Shown here: one piece after another, positions 14,777 through 23,397 of the stretch
Numbering within the stretch: the stretch's first letter is position 1
Layout of the letters: every line of letters starts with the position of its first letter
Source of the DNA: Spirochaetota bacterium
GTDB lineage: Bacteria; Spirochaetota; Spirochaetia; Treponematales; Treponemataceae
Direction of reading: 5' to 3'
NCBI GenBank assembly: GCA_023438065.1
Contig: JAEXRH010000011.1
Location: 124,001 to 188,000 of the forward strand
Length of the DNA stretch: 64,000 nucleotides
Made by a program: the position numbers and the translations under genes
Notes under the pieces: model-generated
What the model was told of the DNA's origin: nothing
The model's database searches: none
What the model saw: only the letters and a program-made list of their open reading frames with translations

Positions 14777-16963
14777 TTACTTCCCGAAATGCGCCGACGC
14801 GACAATCAAAAGGACGGCGATCGCCGGCACAGATATCCCAAGTATAAGGTGGCCAACCCGCGTTTTCCAGTGAAGATAGCGGGAATTTTTGCCGACGCCG
14901 TAATACCGGGCGGTTACCGCCTCGGCGAGCCGCTCGGCGCGGGTGAGCGTCCTGAGCATGAGCGGGACAAAGAGAGACGCCATCGACTGGACGGTCGCCT
15001 TGAGGCCGCGACCCGCGCCCGCGCCCCTGATGATGCGCGCCGTCGATATCCGCGCGGCCTCGTCGTAGAGAAGCGGGATGAACCTGAACACGATGCCGAT
15101 CACGAGCGAGACGTCCCGGACGGGGAACCCGAGCGCCTTGAGCGGGGCGAGGATATCCTCCATCCCGTACATGATCTCGGTATGCGAGGCGACGAACGTG
15201 AAGGTGACGAGCGGGAAATAGAGCGCGAGGAACCGCAGCATGAAATTGATCGCGTAGGCGAGATCGGGCGCGATCAGGTATTGGATGACCGCGAACACGA
15301 GAAGCCAGGGAACGATCTTCAGGAGCCCGAAGGCGAGGCGACGAGGGGGATAGCGCGCGACGACGAGGGGAATCGTCTCGAGCGCGATGAGGGCGACGAG
15401 CCAGGGTACCCCCGAAACGGCGAGGGCCGCGACGACGGGCGAAAACGCGCACACGTACTTGAGCGCGGGGGGAAGCCGATGGAGCGCCGTTTCCGCGCGG
15501 GGGCCGCCCGAGAGCGCGCCCGTTCTCAAGCGCTCGAGCGCCGCCTGGTCCCTCGTGAGCGCCCGGCTGGCCGCGCGTTCGCGTGTCCGCCCCCCGGCGA
15601 CCGGAGAAGCCGGAGAGGCCTCGAGCGGGGAGCGAGCGCCGGGCGAAGGGAGGCTCACGACCGCGTCGGCGAGCGCGCATTCCTCCGCGCGATTGGTCGT
15701 GAACACGACGGTCTTCCCCGCCGCGCGCAGGCGGAGGATGAGGGCCATGAGCGCGCTCCGGCTTCGCACGTCGAGCGCCGAGGTCGGCTCGTCGAGGAGG
15801 GTCACGTCGGCGTCCATCGCGACGATCCCCGCGAGCGCGGCCTTGCGCCGTTCCCCTCCCGAGAGCGAGAAGGTCCGTCTGTCCGCGAAACGGTCAAAGG
15901 GAAGGTCGACCATGCCCATGGCGGACTCGACGCGGTCAAGGAGGGCACGGCCGGTCAGGCCCTGGTTTCTCGGCCCGTAGGCGACGTCGTCGGCGACGAA
16001 TTCCGCGAAAAGGCTCGACTCGCTTTCCTGGACGGCGAGCGCGGACGACGCGCCCGCGGCGCGATCGACTGTCCCCGTCTCGGGGACGCGAAGCCCCGCG
16101 AGGAGCTCGAGGAGGAGCGTCTTTCCCGAACCCGACTCGCCCATGACAGCGGTGACCGTTCCCGGAAGTATCTCGAGCGAGAGATCGCGGATCGAAAAGA
16201 GCGATACGTCCTTGCAGGCGATAAGGGGAGACGCGCCCTTGGTCGAGCGAGCGGGCGCGGGGGCGGATTCCCCGGCGGATCGAAGGCCGAGCCGCTCGAG
16301 TTCCGCGGGCGGAAGGCGAGAGAACGCGTCGGGGGGCCCGTCAAACGCGATCCTCCCGTCGCCCATGACGACGATCCTTCCGGCGCGGGCGGCCTCGTCG
16401 AGATCGTGCGTGATATGGATGACCGTCATTCCTCCCGAGTGGACGCGGTCGAGATACTCGAGGAGGGTCGACCGGGCGGCGGGGCTCAGCATCGAGGTAG
16501 GCTCGTCGAGGACGAGGATCCCGGGATCGAGCACGGTCGCGCCGGCGAGCGCGAGCCGCTGCTTGCGCCCCGAGGTGAGTGAATGGGTCGCGTCGCGCGC
16601 GAGCGGCTCGAGCCCGAATTCGGCCATGGCCGCCGGAACCGTGACGTACATCCGGTCACGCGGGATCCCGAGATTCTCGGGGCCGAAGGCGACGTCGATC
16701 TCTACCGTCTCCGCGACGATCTGGTCGCCCGGAGACTGGAACACGAGCGCCGTGGGAACTCGATGGCCCGAATCTATCGAGACGGTACCCGAATCGGGGG
16801 CGATGAGGGCGGTCACGCAGCGCGCGAGGGTGCTCTTCCCCGAGCCGTTCGCGCCGAGAACCGCGAGGTACTCGCCCGAGGCGACGTCGAGGGAAACCGA
16901 GTCGACTGCCGGACGCGCGCCGTTCGGGTAGGTATACGAGAGATCCTTGATGGAAAGGGCCAT
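14777..16963 (-). CDS. ECF transporter energising module, two ATPases fused to the T component (A-A'-T)
   Basis: 728 aa. Domain 1 (about 1-228) and domain 2 (about 247-455) are ABC ATPases; the rest (about 490-728) is a CbiQ/EcfT membrane protein with coupling motifs ARIIRGAGAG and AVTARYYG. ATPase 1 has Walker A GANGSGKST (37-45), Walker B LVLDEPTS, His186 switch, but a poor signature LTSGR (129-133). ATPase 2 has Walker A GESGSGKT (275-282), a canonical signature LSGGE (367-371) and Walker B LLDEPTSALD, but Asn424 where the switch His belongs. It would power one or more S components, probably including the one at 18036. Fusion of all three subunits in one chain is unusual. No clear ribosome site precedes the ATG. 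Confidence 0.9.
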   Translation of the reverse strand: MALSIKDLSYTYPNGARPAVDSVSLDVASGEYLAVLGANGSGKSTLARCVTALIAPDSGTVSIDSGHRVPTALVFQSPGDQIVAETVEIDVAFGPENLGIPRDRMYVTVPAAMAEFGLEPLARDATHSLTSGRKQRLALAGATVLDPGILVLDEPTSMLSPAARSTLLEYLDRVHSGGMTVIHITHDLDEAARAGRIVVMGDGRIAFDGPPDAFSRLPPAELERLGLRSAGESAPAPARSTKGASPLIACKDVSLFSIRDLSLEILPGTVTAVMGESGSGKTLLLELLAGLRVPETGTVDRAAGASSALAVQESESSLFAEFVADDVAYGPRNQGLTGRALLDRVESAMGMVDLPFDRFADRRTFSLSGGERRKAALAGIVAMDADVTLLDEPTSALDVRSRSALMALILRLRAAGKTVVFTTNRAEECALADAVVSLPSPGARSPLEASPASPVAGGRTRERAASRALTRDQAALERLRTGALSGGPRAETALHRLPPALKYVCAFSPVVAALAVSGVPWLVALIALETIPLVVARYPPRRLAFGLLKIVPWLLVFAVIQYLIAPDLAYAINFMLRFLALYFPLVTFTFVASHTEIMYGMEDILAPLKALGFPVRDVSLVIGIVFRFIPLLYDEAARISTARIIRGAGAGRGLKATVQSMASLFVPLMLRTLTRAERLAEAVTARYYGVGKNSRYLHWKTRVGHLILGISVPAIAVLLIVASAHFGK

Positions 16964-17025
16964 GGACTATACCCGAGGTCTCGCGCGCGACCCGGACGCG
17001 GCGCGTCGGCTTCCTGCGCGCGCGG

Positions 17026-17835
17026 TCAACTGAAGCTCTTCCGCCAGTAGGAGGGATTGCCGGGGCCGACCCACCGGTTGAGCGCGAAGCTCCCGCGGAG
17101 ACTCAGGGTGATGAATTTCTTCGCGCGGCTTACGGCCTCGTAGGGTTCGAGCCCGAGCGCGAGGCCCGCGGTTATCGCGGCGGCAGTCGTGCAACCGGCG
17201 CCATGGGTCCACTGGGTCCCGATGCGCGCGCTCTCTACCTGGTTGAAGTTCTTGCCGTCGAAAAAGACGTCTATCGCGGAAGCGCCGCCCTCGAGCTTCG
17301 CGCCGCCCTTCACGAACACGTTTCGCGCCCCGCGCGCGTGAATCTTCCGGGCGCACGCCTTCATCTCCTCGACCGTCGTCGGCGTCTTGACGCCGGCGAG
17401 CTGCCCGGCCTCGAACAGGTTCGGGGTGACGACGAGGGAAAGCGGGAGGAGCCGTTCGGCGACGAGCTCGTTAAGCTCGGGATTGAGCGCCTCGCCGGCG
17501 CCCTTACACACCATCACCGGGTCGAGCACGTATCGGTCAATGGAATACTTCTTGATGTATTCGGCGGCGAGTTCCACCGCGTAGGGGGTACCGAGCATGC
17601 CGGTCTTGCACGCGTCCACGCCGACGCCCTTGAAGATCGTCTCGAGCTGGGCGCGAAGCGTCGCCTCATCGAGGGGAAATACCCCGTGAGACCACTCCGC
17701 GTCGGGATTCATCGTGGCGATAAGGGTAACCGCGGTCATCCCGTAGACGCCATATTCCTCGAAGGTCTTGAGATCGGCTTCGAGTCCGGCGCCGCCGGAA
17801 GCATCCGAACCGGCTATTGTTGCGACTTTAATCAT
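17026..17835 (-). CDS. thiD: Hydroxymethylpyrimidine / pyridoxal kinase
   Basis: 269 aa, ribokinase-like fold of the ThiD/PdxK group. It starts with the typical VATIAGSDASGGAGLEADLK segment, has LDPVMVCKGAGEAL in the middle, and ends with the anion-hole/catalytic loop THGAGCTTAAAITAGLALG (core HGAGCT). This version of the loop is shared by Bacillus ThiD and PdxK proteins, which phosphorylate hydroxymethylpyrimidine, pyridoxal or both, so the substrate cannot be settled. It is 62 bases upstream of the ECF module on the same strand, suggesting salvage of a thiamin or B6 precursor brought in by that transporter. No TPP riboswitch was recognised upstream. Confidence 0.88.
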   Translation of the reverse strand: MIKVATIAGSDASGGAGLEADLKTFEEYGVYGMTAVTLIATMNPDAEWSHGVFPLDEATLRAQLETIFKGVGVDACKTGMLGTPYAVELAAEYIKKYSIDRYVLDPVMVCKGAGEALNPELNELVAERLLPLSLVVTPNLFEAGQLAGVKTPTTVEEMKACARKIHARGARNVFVKGGAKLEGGASAIDVFFDGKNFNQVESARIGTQWTHGAGCTTAAAITAGLALGLEPYEAVSRAKKFITLSLRGSFALNRWVGPGNPSYWRKSFS

Positions 17836-17975
17836 GTTTAAGCCCCTTTCTGGTTTGAGTATAACGAAATCGGCAACGGGAAAACAAGCGTAATCAATGC
17901 CACTGCCGATTCATCGTGGAAATCGATATTTATTCATTTTTACTTCAGTTTCTGCATCTTTATTACTTTCCAAAC

Positions 17976-18000
17976 TTGACATATACGGATCGATTTGTCA
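17976..18000 (+). promoter_or_regulatory. TTGACA box with overlapping short inverted repeat, upstream of the S component
   Basis: A perfect -35 box TTGACA (17976-17981) begins an inverted repeat TGACA (17977-17981) / TGTCA (17996-18000). A consensus -10 at the right distance is not obvious, so this may be a repressor site as well as a promoter. The regulator is unknown. Confidence 0.4.
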
Positions 18001-18035
18001 TGCTTGATATAACTCAATAAGCAAAGGAGCGCACT

Positions 18036-18644
18036 ATGGAAGTCAAATCCGGCAACTATATCCGCAAACTTGTCGTAACCGGCGCACTCGGCGCGCTCGC
18101 CGTGTTCCTCGGAATCACCCGCCTCGGCTTCTTCCCCTGGATCTCGGGAGCCTCGTTCACCATCCTCCATATCCCGGCGATCATCGGCGCCATCCTCGAA
18201 GGCCCGTTCGTCGGCGCCGGAATCGGACTCATCTTCGGAATCTTCAGCCTTATCCAGGCGAACATGAACGCGACGCTTTTCGACCTCGCGTTCAGGAATC
18301 CCCTGGTGTCCGTGTTGCCGCGCGTAACCTTTCCCGTCATCGTCTGGGGCCTCTATTGGCTTCTCGCGAAATGGAGGAAATATCCCGCCGTCATCGTCGC
18401 GTCGGTCCTCGGCGCCTTCATCCACACCGTACTCGTCCTCGGCATGCTCGTCGCGACCAACGGCTCGGGAATCCTGACCGGCAACCAGGAAGGCGTTTCC
18501 ATATGGGCGATCGTCGGCGGGATCTTCGTCGCGAACGGAATCCCCGAGGCCATCGCCTCGGGAGTCCTTTGCACCCTCGTCGTCGTCGCCTGGAACGGGC
18601 TCGCGCCGGGCGCCGGAAAGTCGCGCCTCAACTCCGGAAAGTAA
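18036..18644 (+). CDS. ECF transporter S component, probably for a vitamin linked to NAD synthesis
   Basis: 202 aa, about six membrane segments, no ATP-binding motifs. The segment LHIPAIIGAILEGPFVGAG (about 49-67), followed by a GLIFGIFSL helix, is typical of ECF S components, which bind a vitamin and dock on an energising EcfAA'T unit. AAAGGAG lies upstream. It begins an operon with nadC, nadA and nadB, only seven bases before nadC. The ligand is therefore plausibly nicotinic acid or a related NAD precursor, but the specificity is not visible. The fused A-A'-T gene 1.1 kb away on the other strand is the obvious partner. Confidence 0.82.
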   Translation: MEVKSGNYIRKLVVTGALGALAVFLGITRLGFFPWISGASFTILHIPAIIGAILEGPFVGAGIGLIFGIFSLIQANMNATLFDLAFRNPLVSVLPRVTFPVIVWGLYWLLAKWRKYPAVIVASVLGAFIHTVLVLGMLVATNGSGILTGNQEGVSIWAIVGGIFVANGIPEAIASGVLCTLVVVAWNGLAPGAGKSRLNSGK

Positions 18645-18651
18645 ACGCTCC

Positions 18652-19509
18652 ATGATGGAAAAAAGAGACTACCTCCCGCTTATCAGACGGTCCCTCGCCG
18701 AGGATCTCGGCTCGGGCTTATTCAGGAAAGGGCGCGACGTCACGAGCGAGGCGATATTCGATCGGAAGACCCGGGCGGTATTCACCCTCCTCGCGAAGGA
18801 CGACGGAATCCTCTGCGGGATCGAGCCCTTCGCGGCGGTCTTTACCCTGCTCGACCGCCGCGCCAGGGTCGTCCGCTACTTCTCCGACGGCGACCACGTC
18901 AGAAAGGGCGACGTCGTCGCGCGCGTGTCGGGAAGGCTCATCGCCATCCTCTCGGGCGAGCGGACGGCGCTCAACCTCGTCTCGCACCTTTCCGCCGTCG
19001 CGACGAAGGCGTCCCTCTTCGCCGCCGCCGCGGGCTCTAAGCCGATCGTCCTCGACACCCGAAAGACGATACCGGGACTCCGCGTCCTCCAGAAATACGC
19101 GGTGAGGACCGGCGGGGCGAGCAACCACCGCATGGGGCTTTTCGACATGATCCTCATCAAGGACAATCACGTCGACGCCGCGGGCGGGATCGCGAAGGCG
19201 GTCGCGAAGGCGCGCGGGCGCTGGGGGAACCGGTTCAAGATCGAGGTCGAGACCCGCACCCTCGACGAGGTCCGCGAGGCGCTCGACGCGAAGGCGGAAC
19301 GCATCATGCTCGACAACATGGACAACGCCGCGATGCGCGCGGCCGTGCTCCTCATAGCCGGACGGGCCGAGACCGAGGCCTCGGGCAACATGACCCTCGA
19401 GCGCCTCAAGTCGCTCGGGGAGGTCGGCGTCGATTACGTGTCGTTCGGCGAGTTCACCCATACGGTGAAGGCGTTCGACTTCTCCCTCAAAGAGGAGTCC
19501 TGCGAATGA
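18652..19509 (+). CDS. nadC: Quinolinate phosphoribosyltransferase (nicotinate-nucleotide pyrophosphorylase)
   Basis: 285 aa, the standard NadC size. It makes nicotinate mononucleotide, CO2 and PPi from quinolinate and PRPP. Seen: an N-terminal EDLGSGLFRKGRDVTSEA segment, the LSGERTALNLVSHLSAVAT helix, DTRKTIPGLRVLQKYAVRTG (core TRKTIPGLR, substrate-binding Arg/Lys), HRMGLFDMILIKDNHV, VEVETRTLDEV, IMLDNM and the C-terminal ASGNMTLE and VDYVSFGEFTH. An alternative ATG is one codon downstream. It overlaps nadA by four bases. Confidence 0.97.
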   Translation: MMEKRDYLPLIRRSLAEDLGSGLFRKGRDVTSEAIFDRKTRAVFTLLAKDDGILCGIEPFAAVFTLLDRRARVVRYFSDGDHVRKGDVVARVSGRLIAILSGERTALNLVSHLSAVATKASLFAAAAGSKPIVLDTRKTIPGLRVLQKYAVRTGGASNHRMGLFDMILIKDNHVDAAGGIAKAVAKARGRWGNRFKIEVETRTLDEVREALDAKAERIMLDNMDNAAMRAAVLLIAGRAETEASGNMTLERLKSLGEVGVDYVSFGEFTHTVKAFDFSLKEESCE

Positions 19510-20591
19510 GCCCGACTCGCGGCATCGCGCCGGGGAAGGTCGCGATCGCCGCGCACCACTATCAGCGGCCCCAGATCGTCGCGAGGGCAAGCCTCGTCGG
19601 GGACTCGTACCGGCTCGCGGTCGAGGCCGCGCGGACTGACGCGGAGTTCATCGTCCTGTGCGGCGTCCGCTTTATGGCCGAAAGCGCGGCCATACTCGCG
19701 CGCGAGGGCCAGACGGTTCTCCTCCCCGACATGGACGCGGGTTGCCCCATGGCCGACATGATCGACCGCGGGACGGCGGAGGACGCCCTCGCGAAGATAG
19801 CGAAACTCGCCGCGAAGGCCGCGGTCCCCGTCGTCTACATGAACTCGCACGCGGACCTCAAGGCGCTCGCGGGCGAGCGCGGGGGAAGCGTGTGCACCTC
19901 GGGCAACGCCCGGAAGATCCTCGCCCACTACCTCGATTCGGGCGCTCCCGTCTTTTTCACGCCCGACTTCAATCTCGGCATGAACACCGCGCGGGAGCTC
20001 GGGATCGCGCCGGGGGAAATCAGGCGCGTCGGCCGAAATCTCGCGATCGCCCGCGTCGACGGCGACGATGGCGCGGAGGATCGCGACGACCTTTCCGCGG
20101 CAAGACTCTTCCTCTGGGACGGCTTTTGCCACGTCCATCGCGCCTTCACCGAAGACGACGTCAGGAAGGCGCGCGATCGGTTCCCCGACGCGAAAATCAT
20201 CGTCCACCCCGAGTGCTCCCCGTCGGTAACCGCGCTCGCGGACGGGGCGGGCTCGACCGAGGCGATGCGCGCCTGGCTCGCGGACGCGGCGCCCGGCTCG
20301 CGCTGGGTCGTCGGGACCGAGGGACGCTTCGTCGAGCGCATGGCGGCGGAACTTGCCGACAGGACGATCCTCCCCTTGCGCGCGTCGTACTGCCACAACA
20401 TGAACAGGATCGACCTTCCTTCCCTCGAGCGGACGCTCGAGTCGATCGCGGAAGCGGGGAGCCTTCTCGGCGCCGACGGGAAGGCTCAGAAGGCGTTGCC
20501 CGGCGCGGTCTCCGTGCGCGCCGAGGAGCGCGAAGCCGCCGCGAAGGCGCTCCGCGCGATGGTGGAGATAACCGAGGCGACGGGAAAATGA
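19506..20591 (+). CDS. nadA: Quinolinate synthase A
   Basis: 361 aa. It condenses iminoaspartate with dihydroxyacetone phosphate to quinolinate using a [4Fe-4S] cluster. The three conserved cluster cysteines are in LCGVRFMAESA (Cys52), HPECSPSV and SYCHNMNRI. Other family hallmarks are AHHYQRPQIV at the start, GCPMADMI, YMNSHADLKA, VCTSGNA and FFTPDFNLGMN. It lies between nadC and nadB with four-base overlaps on both sides, so the three enzymes of de novo NAD synthesis from aspartate are translationally coupled. Confidence 0.97.
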   Translation: MSPTRGIAPGKVAIAAHHYQRPQIVARASLVGDSYRLAVEAARTDAEFIVLCGVRFMAESAAILAREGQTVLLPDMDAGCPMADMIDRGTAEDALAKIAKLAAKAAVPVVYMNSHADLKALAGERGGSVCTSGNARKILAHYLDSGAPVFFTPDFNLGMNTARELGIAPGEIRRVGRNLAIARVDGDDGAEDRDDLSAARLFLWDGFCHVHRAFTEDDVRKARDRFPDAKIIVHPECSPSVTALADGAGSTEAMRAWLADAAPGSRWVVGTEGRFVERMAAELADRTILPLRASYCHNMNRIDLPSLERTLESIAEAGSLLGADGKAQKALPGAVSVRAEEREAAAKALRAMVEITEATGK

Positions 20592-22159
20592 GCCAGCGCT
20601 CAAGGCACGACGTGCTTATCGCGGGATCGGGGATCGCGGGGCTCACATGCGCGATCAGATTGAGGGAGGCGGGCCTTTCGGTGCTCGTCGTCACGAAGGA
20701 CGACCGCATCGAGGAATCGAACACCAATTACGCGCAGGGCGGGATCATCGCCTGGCGCGAGGGCGACTCGAGCGAGGCCCTCGCGCGCGACGTTTACGAG
20801 GCCGGGTGCCGGTATAACGGGCGCGAGGCCGTCGAGACCTTCGCGCGCGAGGCGCCGCGGCTCGTATTCGACTTCCTCGTCGACAAGGCGGGAGTCGATT
20901 TCAGCAGGGACTCCGCGGGAAACTACGATTACACGGAAGAGGCCGCGCATTCCGCGCGGAGGATCCTTCATTTCGAGGACCACACCGGGGACTCCATCGA
21001 GTCCGCGCTCGTGCGGATGGCCCGCGAGCGCGGGGTCGAGTTCCGCGCCGGCTGCACGGCGATAGACCTCATCACCAATGACCACCACTCCGACGACCCG
21101 AGCGAGCTCTACCGCGCGAGGGAGACCTTCGGCGCGTACGCGCTCGACAACGCCTCGGGAGAGGTGCTCACCCTCTTCGCGGACTCCGTCGTCCTCGCCA
21201 CCGGCGGGATCGGAAACATCTTCCAGTTCACGACGAATCCGCAGTCCGCGACGGGCGACGGGATCTCGATGGCGCGCCGGGCCGGCGCGGATATCGTGAA
21301 CGCCGAGTTCGTGCAGTTCCACCCCACGGCACTATTCCACAAGGACATCAAGCGCTTTCTCGTCTCGGAGTCGCTCCGCGGCGAGGGAGCGAGGCTCGTG
21401 GACCGTTCGGGAAAGCCCTTCATGAAGAAGTACTCGAGCCAGGAAGAGCTCGCCCCGCGCGACGTCGTGACCCGCGCGATCTACGAGGAGATGTCCCTTC
21501 AGGGCGCCGAGTACATGCTCCTCGACCTCGCGAGCAATTACCGCGGCGAGAAACCGATCGCCGAACGCTTCTCGAAGATATACCGCACGTGCCTTTCGGG
21601 CGGCATCGACATCACGAAGGACCCCATCCCGATCGTCCCGGCCGCGCACTATTTCTGCGGCGGCGTCCGCGTCGACGTCGACGGCAGGGCCTCCATCGGC
21701 CGGCTTTACGCGGTCGGCGAGGTCTCGTGCACCGGGCTTCACGGCGCGAACCGCCTCGCCTCGACCTCGCTTCTCGAGGGCCTTCTCTGGGGAAAGCGCG
21801 CGGCCGAAAGCATAATCGCGGGCAGGGACCCGGTTTCCGACTCGCGGCTCGACCGCATCCCCGACTGGAAGCGGCCGCGCGGCGGCGAGCGGTTCGAGAG
21901 CGCGCTCATTTGGCAGGACTGGAAGACGATCAAGATGACGATGTGGAACCACGCGGGAATCGTCCGCACGAGAAAGGGTCTCGAGCGCGCGCAGGCGGAC
22001 CTCAACTACCACGCGCACCGCATCACGCGCTTCTACCGCGAGGCGGTTCTCGACCGCGACATCATCGAGCTCAGGAACGGCGTCGTCACGGCGCAGCTCG
22101 TCGTCGAGGCGGCGATCCACAACGAGCGCTCGGTCGGTTGCCACTTCAGGAAGGACTGA
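20588..22159 (+). CDS. nadB: L-aspartate oxidase
   Basis: 523 aa from the ATG at 20588, which overlaps the nadA stop; the open frame continues far upstream but that part is a shadow of nadA. FAD enzyme that oxidises L-aspartate to iminoaspartate for NadA. Motifs: N-terminal dinucleotide-binding LIAGSGIAGLTCAIRL, NTNYAQGGI, HTGDSIESALV, LATGGIGNIFQFTTNP, FVQFHPTALF (substrate site), LRGEGARLVD, and HYFCGGVRVDVDGR followed by GLHGANRLASTSLLEGL. The absence of a succinate dehydrogenase-type partner and the nadCAB context support NadB over fumarate reductase. Confidence 0.96.
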   Translation: MSQRSRHDVLIAGSGIAGLTCAIRLREAGLSVLVVTKDDRIEESNTNYAQGGIIAWREGDSSEALARDVYEAGCRYNGREAVETFAREAPRLVFDFLVDKAGVDFSRDSAGNYDYTEEAAHSARRILHFEDHTGDSIESALVRMARERGVEFRAGCTAIDLITNDHHSDDPSELYRARETFGAYALDNASGEVLTLFADSVVLATGGIGNIFQFTTNPQSATGDGISMARRAGADIVNAEFVQFHPTALFHKDIKRFLVSESLRGEGARLVDRSGKPFMKKYSSQEELAPRDVVTRAIYEEMSLQGAEYMLLDLASNYRGEKPIAERFSKIYRTCLSGGIDITKDPIPIVPAAHYFCGGVRVDVDGRASIGRLYAVGEVSCTGLHGANRLASTSLLEGLLWGKRAAESIIAGRDPVSDSRLDRIPDWKRPRGGERFESALIWQDWKTIKMTMWNHAGIVRTRKGLERAQADLNYHAHRITRFYREAVLDRDIIELRNGVVTAQLVVEAAIHNERSVGCHFRKD

Positions 22160-22168
22160 GCGGCGGGG

Positions 22169-23266
22169 TCAGAAGAGTATCGAGTCGAAATAATCCCGGT
22201 TCGCCTCGTAGAGCGGCTCGTATATCGAGAGGCTCGCCAACGAGAATCGCGACTCGCCCCGGGGGATGAACATCTTGTACTGGACGGTGACCGTCTCGGT
22301 CTCCGGATCGAATACCCGATAATGGACGCAGGGCCGCTCGTTGAACACGAAGATGCGGAGGTCCTCAGGCAGGAGCCTCCAGCCCGAGTTGAGGACGAGA
22401 AGCCGTATCAGGTCGAACACGTCGCGATCCCCGTAATCGGAAAGGTCAAGGCTCTCGATGAGAAACGCCGCGTCCTGGGCGCCTTTTCGCGCGATGCGCC
22501 AGATCCCGTCGTCTCCCTCGACCCAGTTCGAGTCGAGCGGGACGCTGAACCCGTCGACGGTCGCGGTCCGCGGCGAGCCGGCGGAGATCGCGTCCACGGG
22601 CCCGGTCTTCGCTTTCGGGAAGCCGGTGAAGTCATAGAACGCGGGATCGCTTCCCGACTGCGCGATGCCGGCCGTCGCGAGCGCGATCGAGCCTTCCCCC
22701 GTCTCGGGATTCGCCCGTTCGGGGCCCGCCGCGTAAACCCTGAACACGGGAACCCAATACCTGAAATCGTACCCGGGGGTTTCGCCCGCGACGGTGAACT
22801 CGCTTTCCTCGGCGAAACGCCCGCTCGAGGCGAGCCACGCGTCCGCGAATTCCGCGACGAGCGAGTCGACCCGTCCCGCGAGCGGGCTCGAGTCGAAGCT
22901 CCCCCGAACGAGGCTGATGGTCCCGGGCTCCGCCCTGCCCGCCGAAACGTACCAGGTCTGCGTGAACAGAAGCTCGTTCCCGCTCGCGCGCTCGAAGAGC
23001 CTGATCGCGAGCTCGTTGCCGCCGAGATAGCAAAGCCCGATATACGCCTCGCCTCCCGAACGCGTGTCGCGGTAGATCGCGTACGCGCCGACGGTCTCGG
23101 CGAATTGCATCGGCCTGAAATCGGGAGACGGCTCGACAAGGGGATCGACGGAGACGTCGGATCCGCCCGAGGCGCCGCGCGCGCTTCCCGCCTGAGGGGA
23201 CGCGAACAGGGCAATCGAGGAAACCACGGCCATGAAGGTATTGGAGATCCAGCGCTTTCTCGTCAT
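22169..23266 (-). CDS. Exported protein of unknown function
   Basis: 365 aa. The N-terminus is a Sec signal (basic MTRKRW, hydrophobic stretch to about residue 25). The mature part has no membrane segment and no motif I recognise. It starts with a region around FAETVGAYAIYRDTRSGGEA and has alternating hydrophobic strands and aromatic residues through YDFRYWVPVFRVYAAG. A C-terminal domain (about 235-365) looks like a compact mixed alpha/beta unit ending YEANRDYFDSILF. It is transcribed alone, divergent from a lipoprotein/LysM pair, with an operator-like palindrome between the two promoters, so it may belong to the same envelope response. Convergent with nadB with a 9-base gap. Confidence 0.7.
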   Translation of the reverse strand: MTRKRWISNTFMAVVSSIALFASPQAGSARGASGGSDVSVDPLVEPSPDFRPMQFAETVGAYAIYRDTRSGGEAYIGLCYLGGNELAIRLFERASGNELLFTQTWYVSAGRAEPGTISLVRGSFDSSPLAGRVDSLVAEFADAWLASSGRFAEESEFTVAGETPGYDFRYWVPVFRVYAAGPERANPETGEGSIALATAGIAQSGSDPAFYDFTGFPKAKTGPVDAISAGSPRTATVDGFSVPLDSNWVEGDDGIWRIARKGAQDAAFLIESLDLSDYGDRDVFDLIRLLVLNSGWRLLPEDLRIFVFNERPCVHYRVFDPETETVTVQYKMFIPRGESRFSLASLSIYEPLYEANRDYFDSILF

Positions 23267-23284
23267 CGATTCGCCTCCTTCACC

Positions 23285-23313
23285 ATGATAGTCCCCTTCG
23301 CGCGGCGAGTCCA
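23285..23313 (-). promoter_or_regulatory. Promoter for the exported protein at 22169-23266
   Basis: Minus-strand TGGACT (23313-23308), 17 bases, TATCAT (23290-23285); GAAGGAGG lies between it and the ATG at 23266. Confidence 0.6.
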
Positions 23314-23316
23314 GCG

Positions 23317-23340
23317 AAACGGGAAGTTCTTTTCCCGTTT
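23317..23340. promoter_or_regulatory. Operator-like inverted repeat between two divergent promoters
   Basis: AAACGGGAA (23317-23325) and TTCCCGTTT (23332-23340) are perfect 9-base arms with a 6-base spacer. The right arm runs into the -35 box of the rightward promoter, and the left arm abuts the -35 box of the leftward promoter, a position suited to joint control. Confidence 0.55.
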
Positions 23341-23367
23341 GACATTATCGCCGCAAGGGGGAATACT
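23339..23367 (+). promoter_or_regulatory. Promoter for the lipoprotein/LysM pair
   Basis: TTGACA (23339-23344), 17-base spacer, AATACT (23362-23367); AAGGAG precedes the ATG at 23398. Confidence 0.7.
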
Positions 23368-23397
23368 GAAGATACAGTACGGCGATAAGGAGTTACC

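Noticed and set aside
17836..18035. Possible TPP or other riboswitch between the kinase and S-component genes
   Set aside because: No THI-box or other riboswitch core was recognised; the A+T-rich stretch looks like divergent promoter DNA.
19658..20587. 310-codon N-terminal extension of nadB
   Set aside because: It is the +1 shadow of nadA. The aspartate oxidase family begins with the FAD-binding segment at the ATG at 20588, which overlaps the nadA stop.
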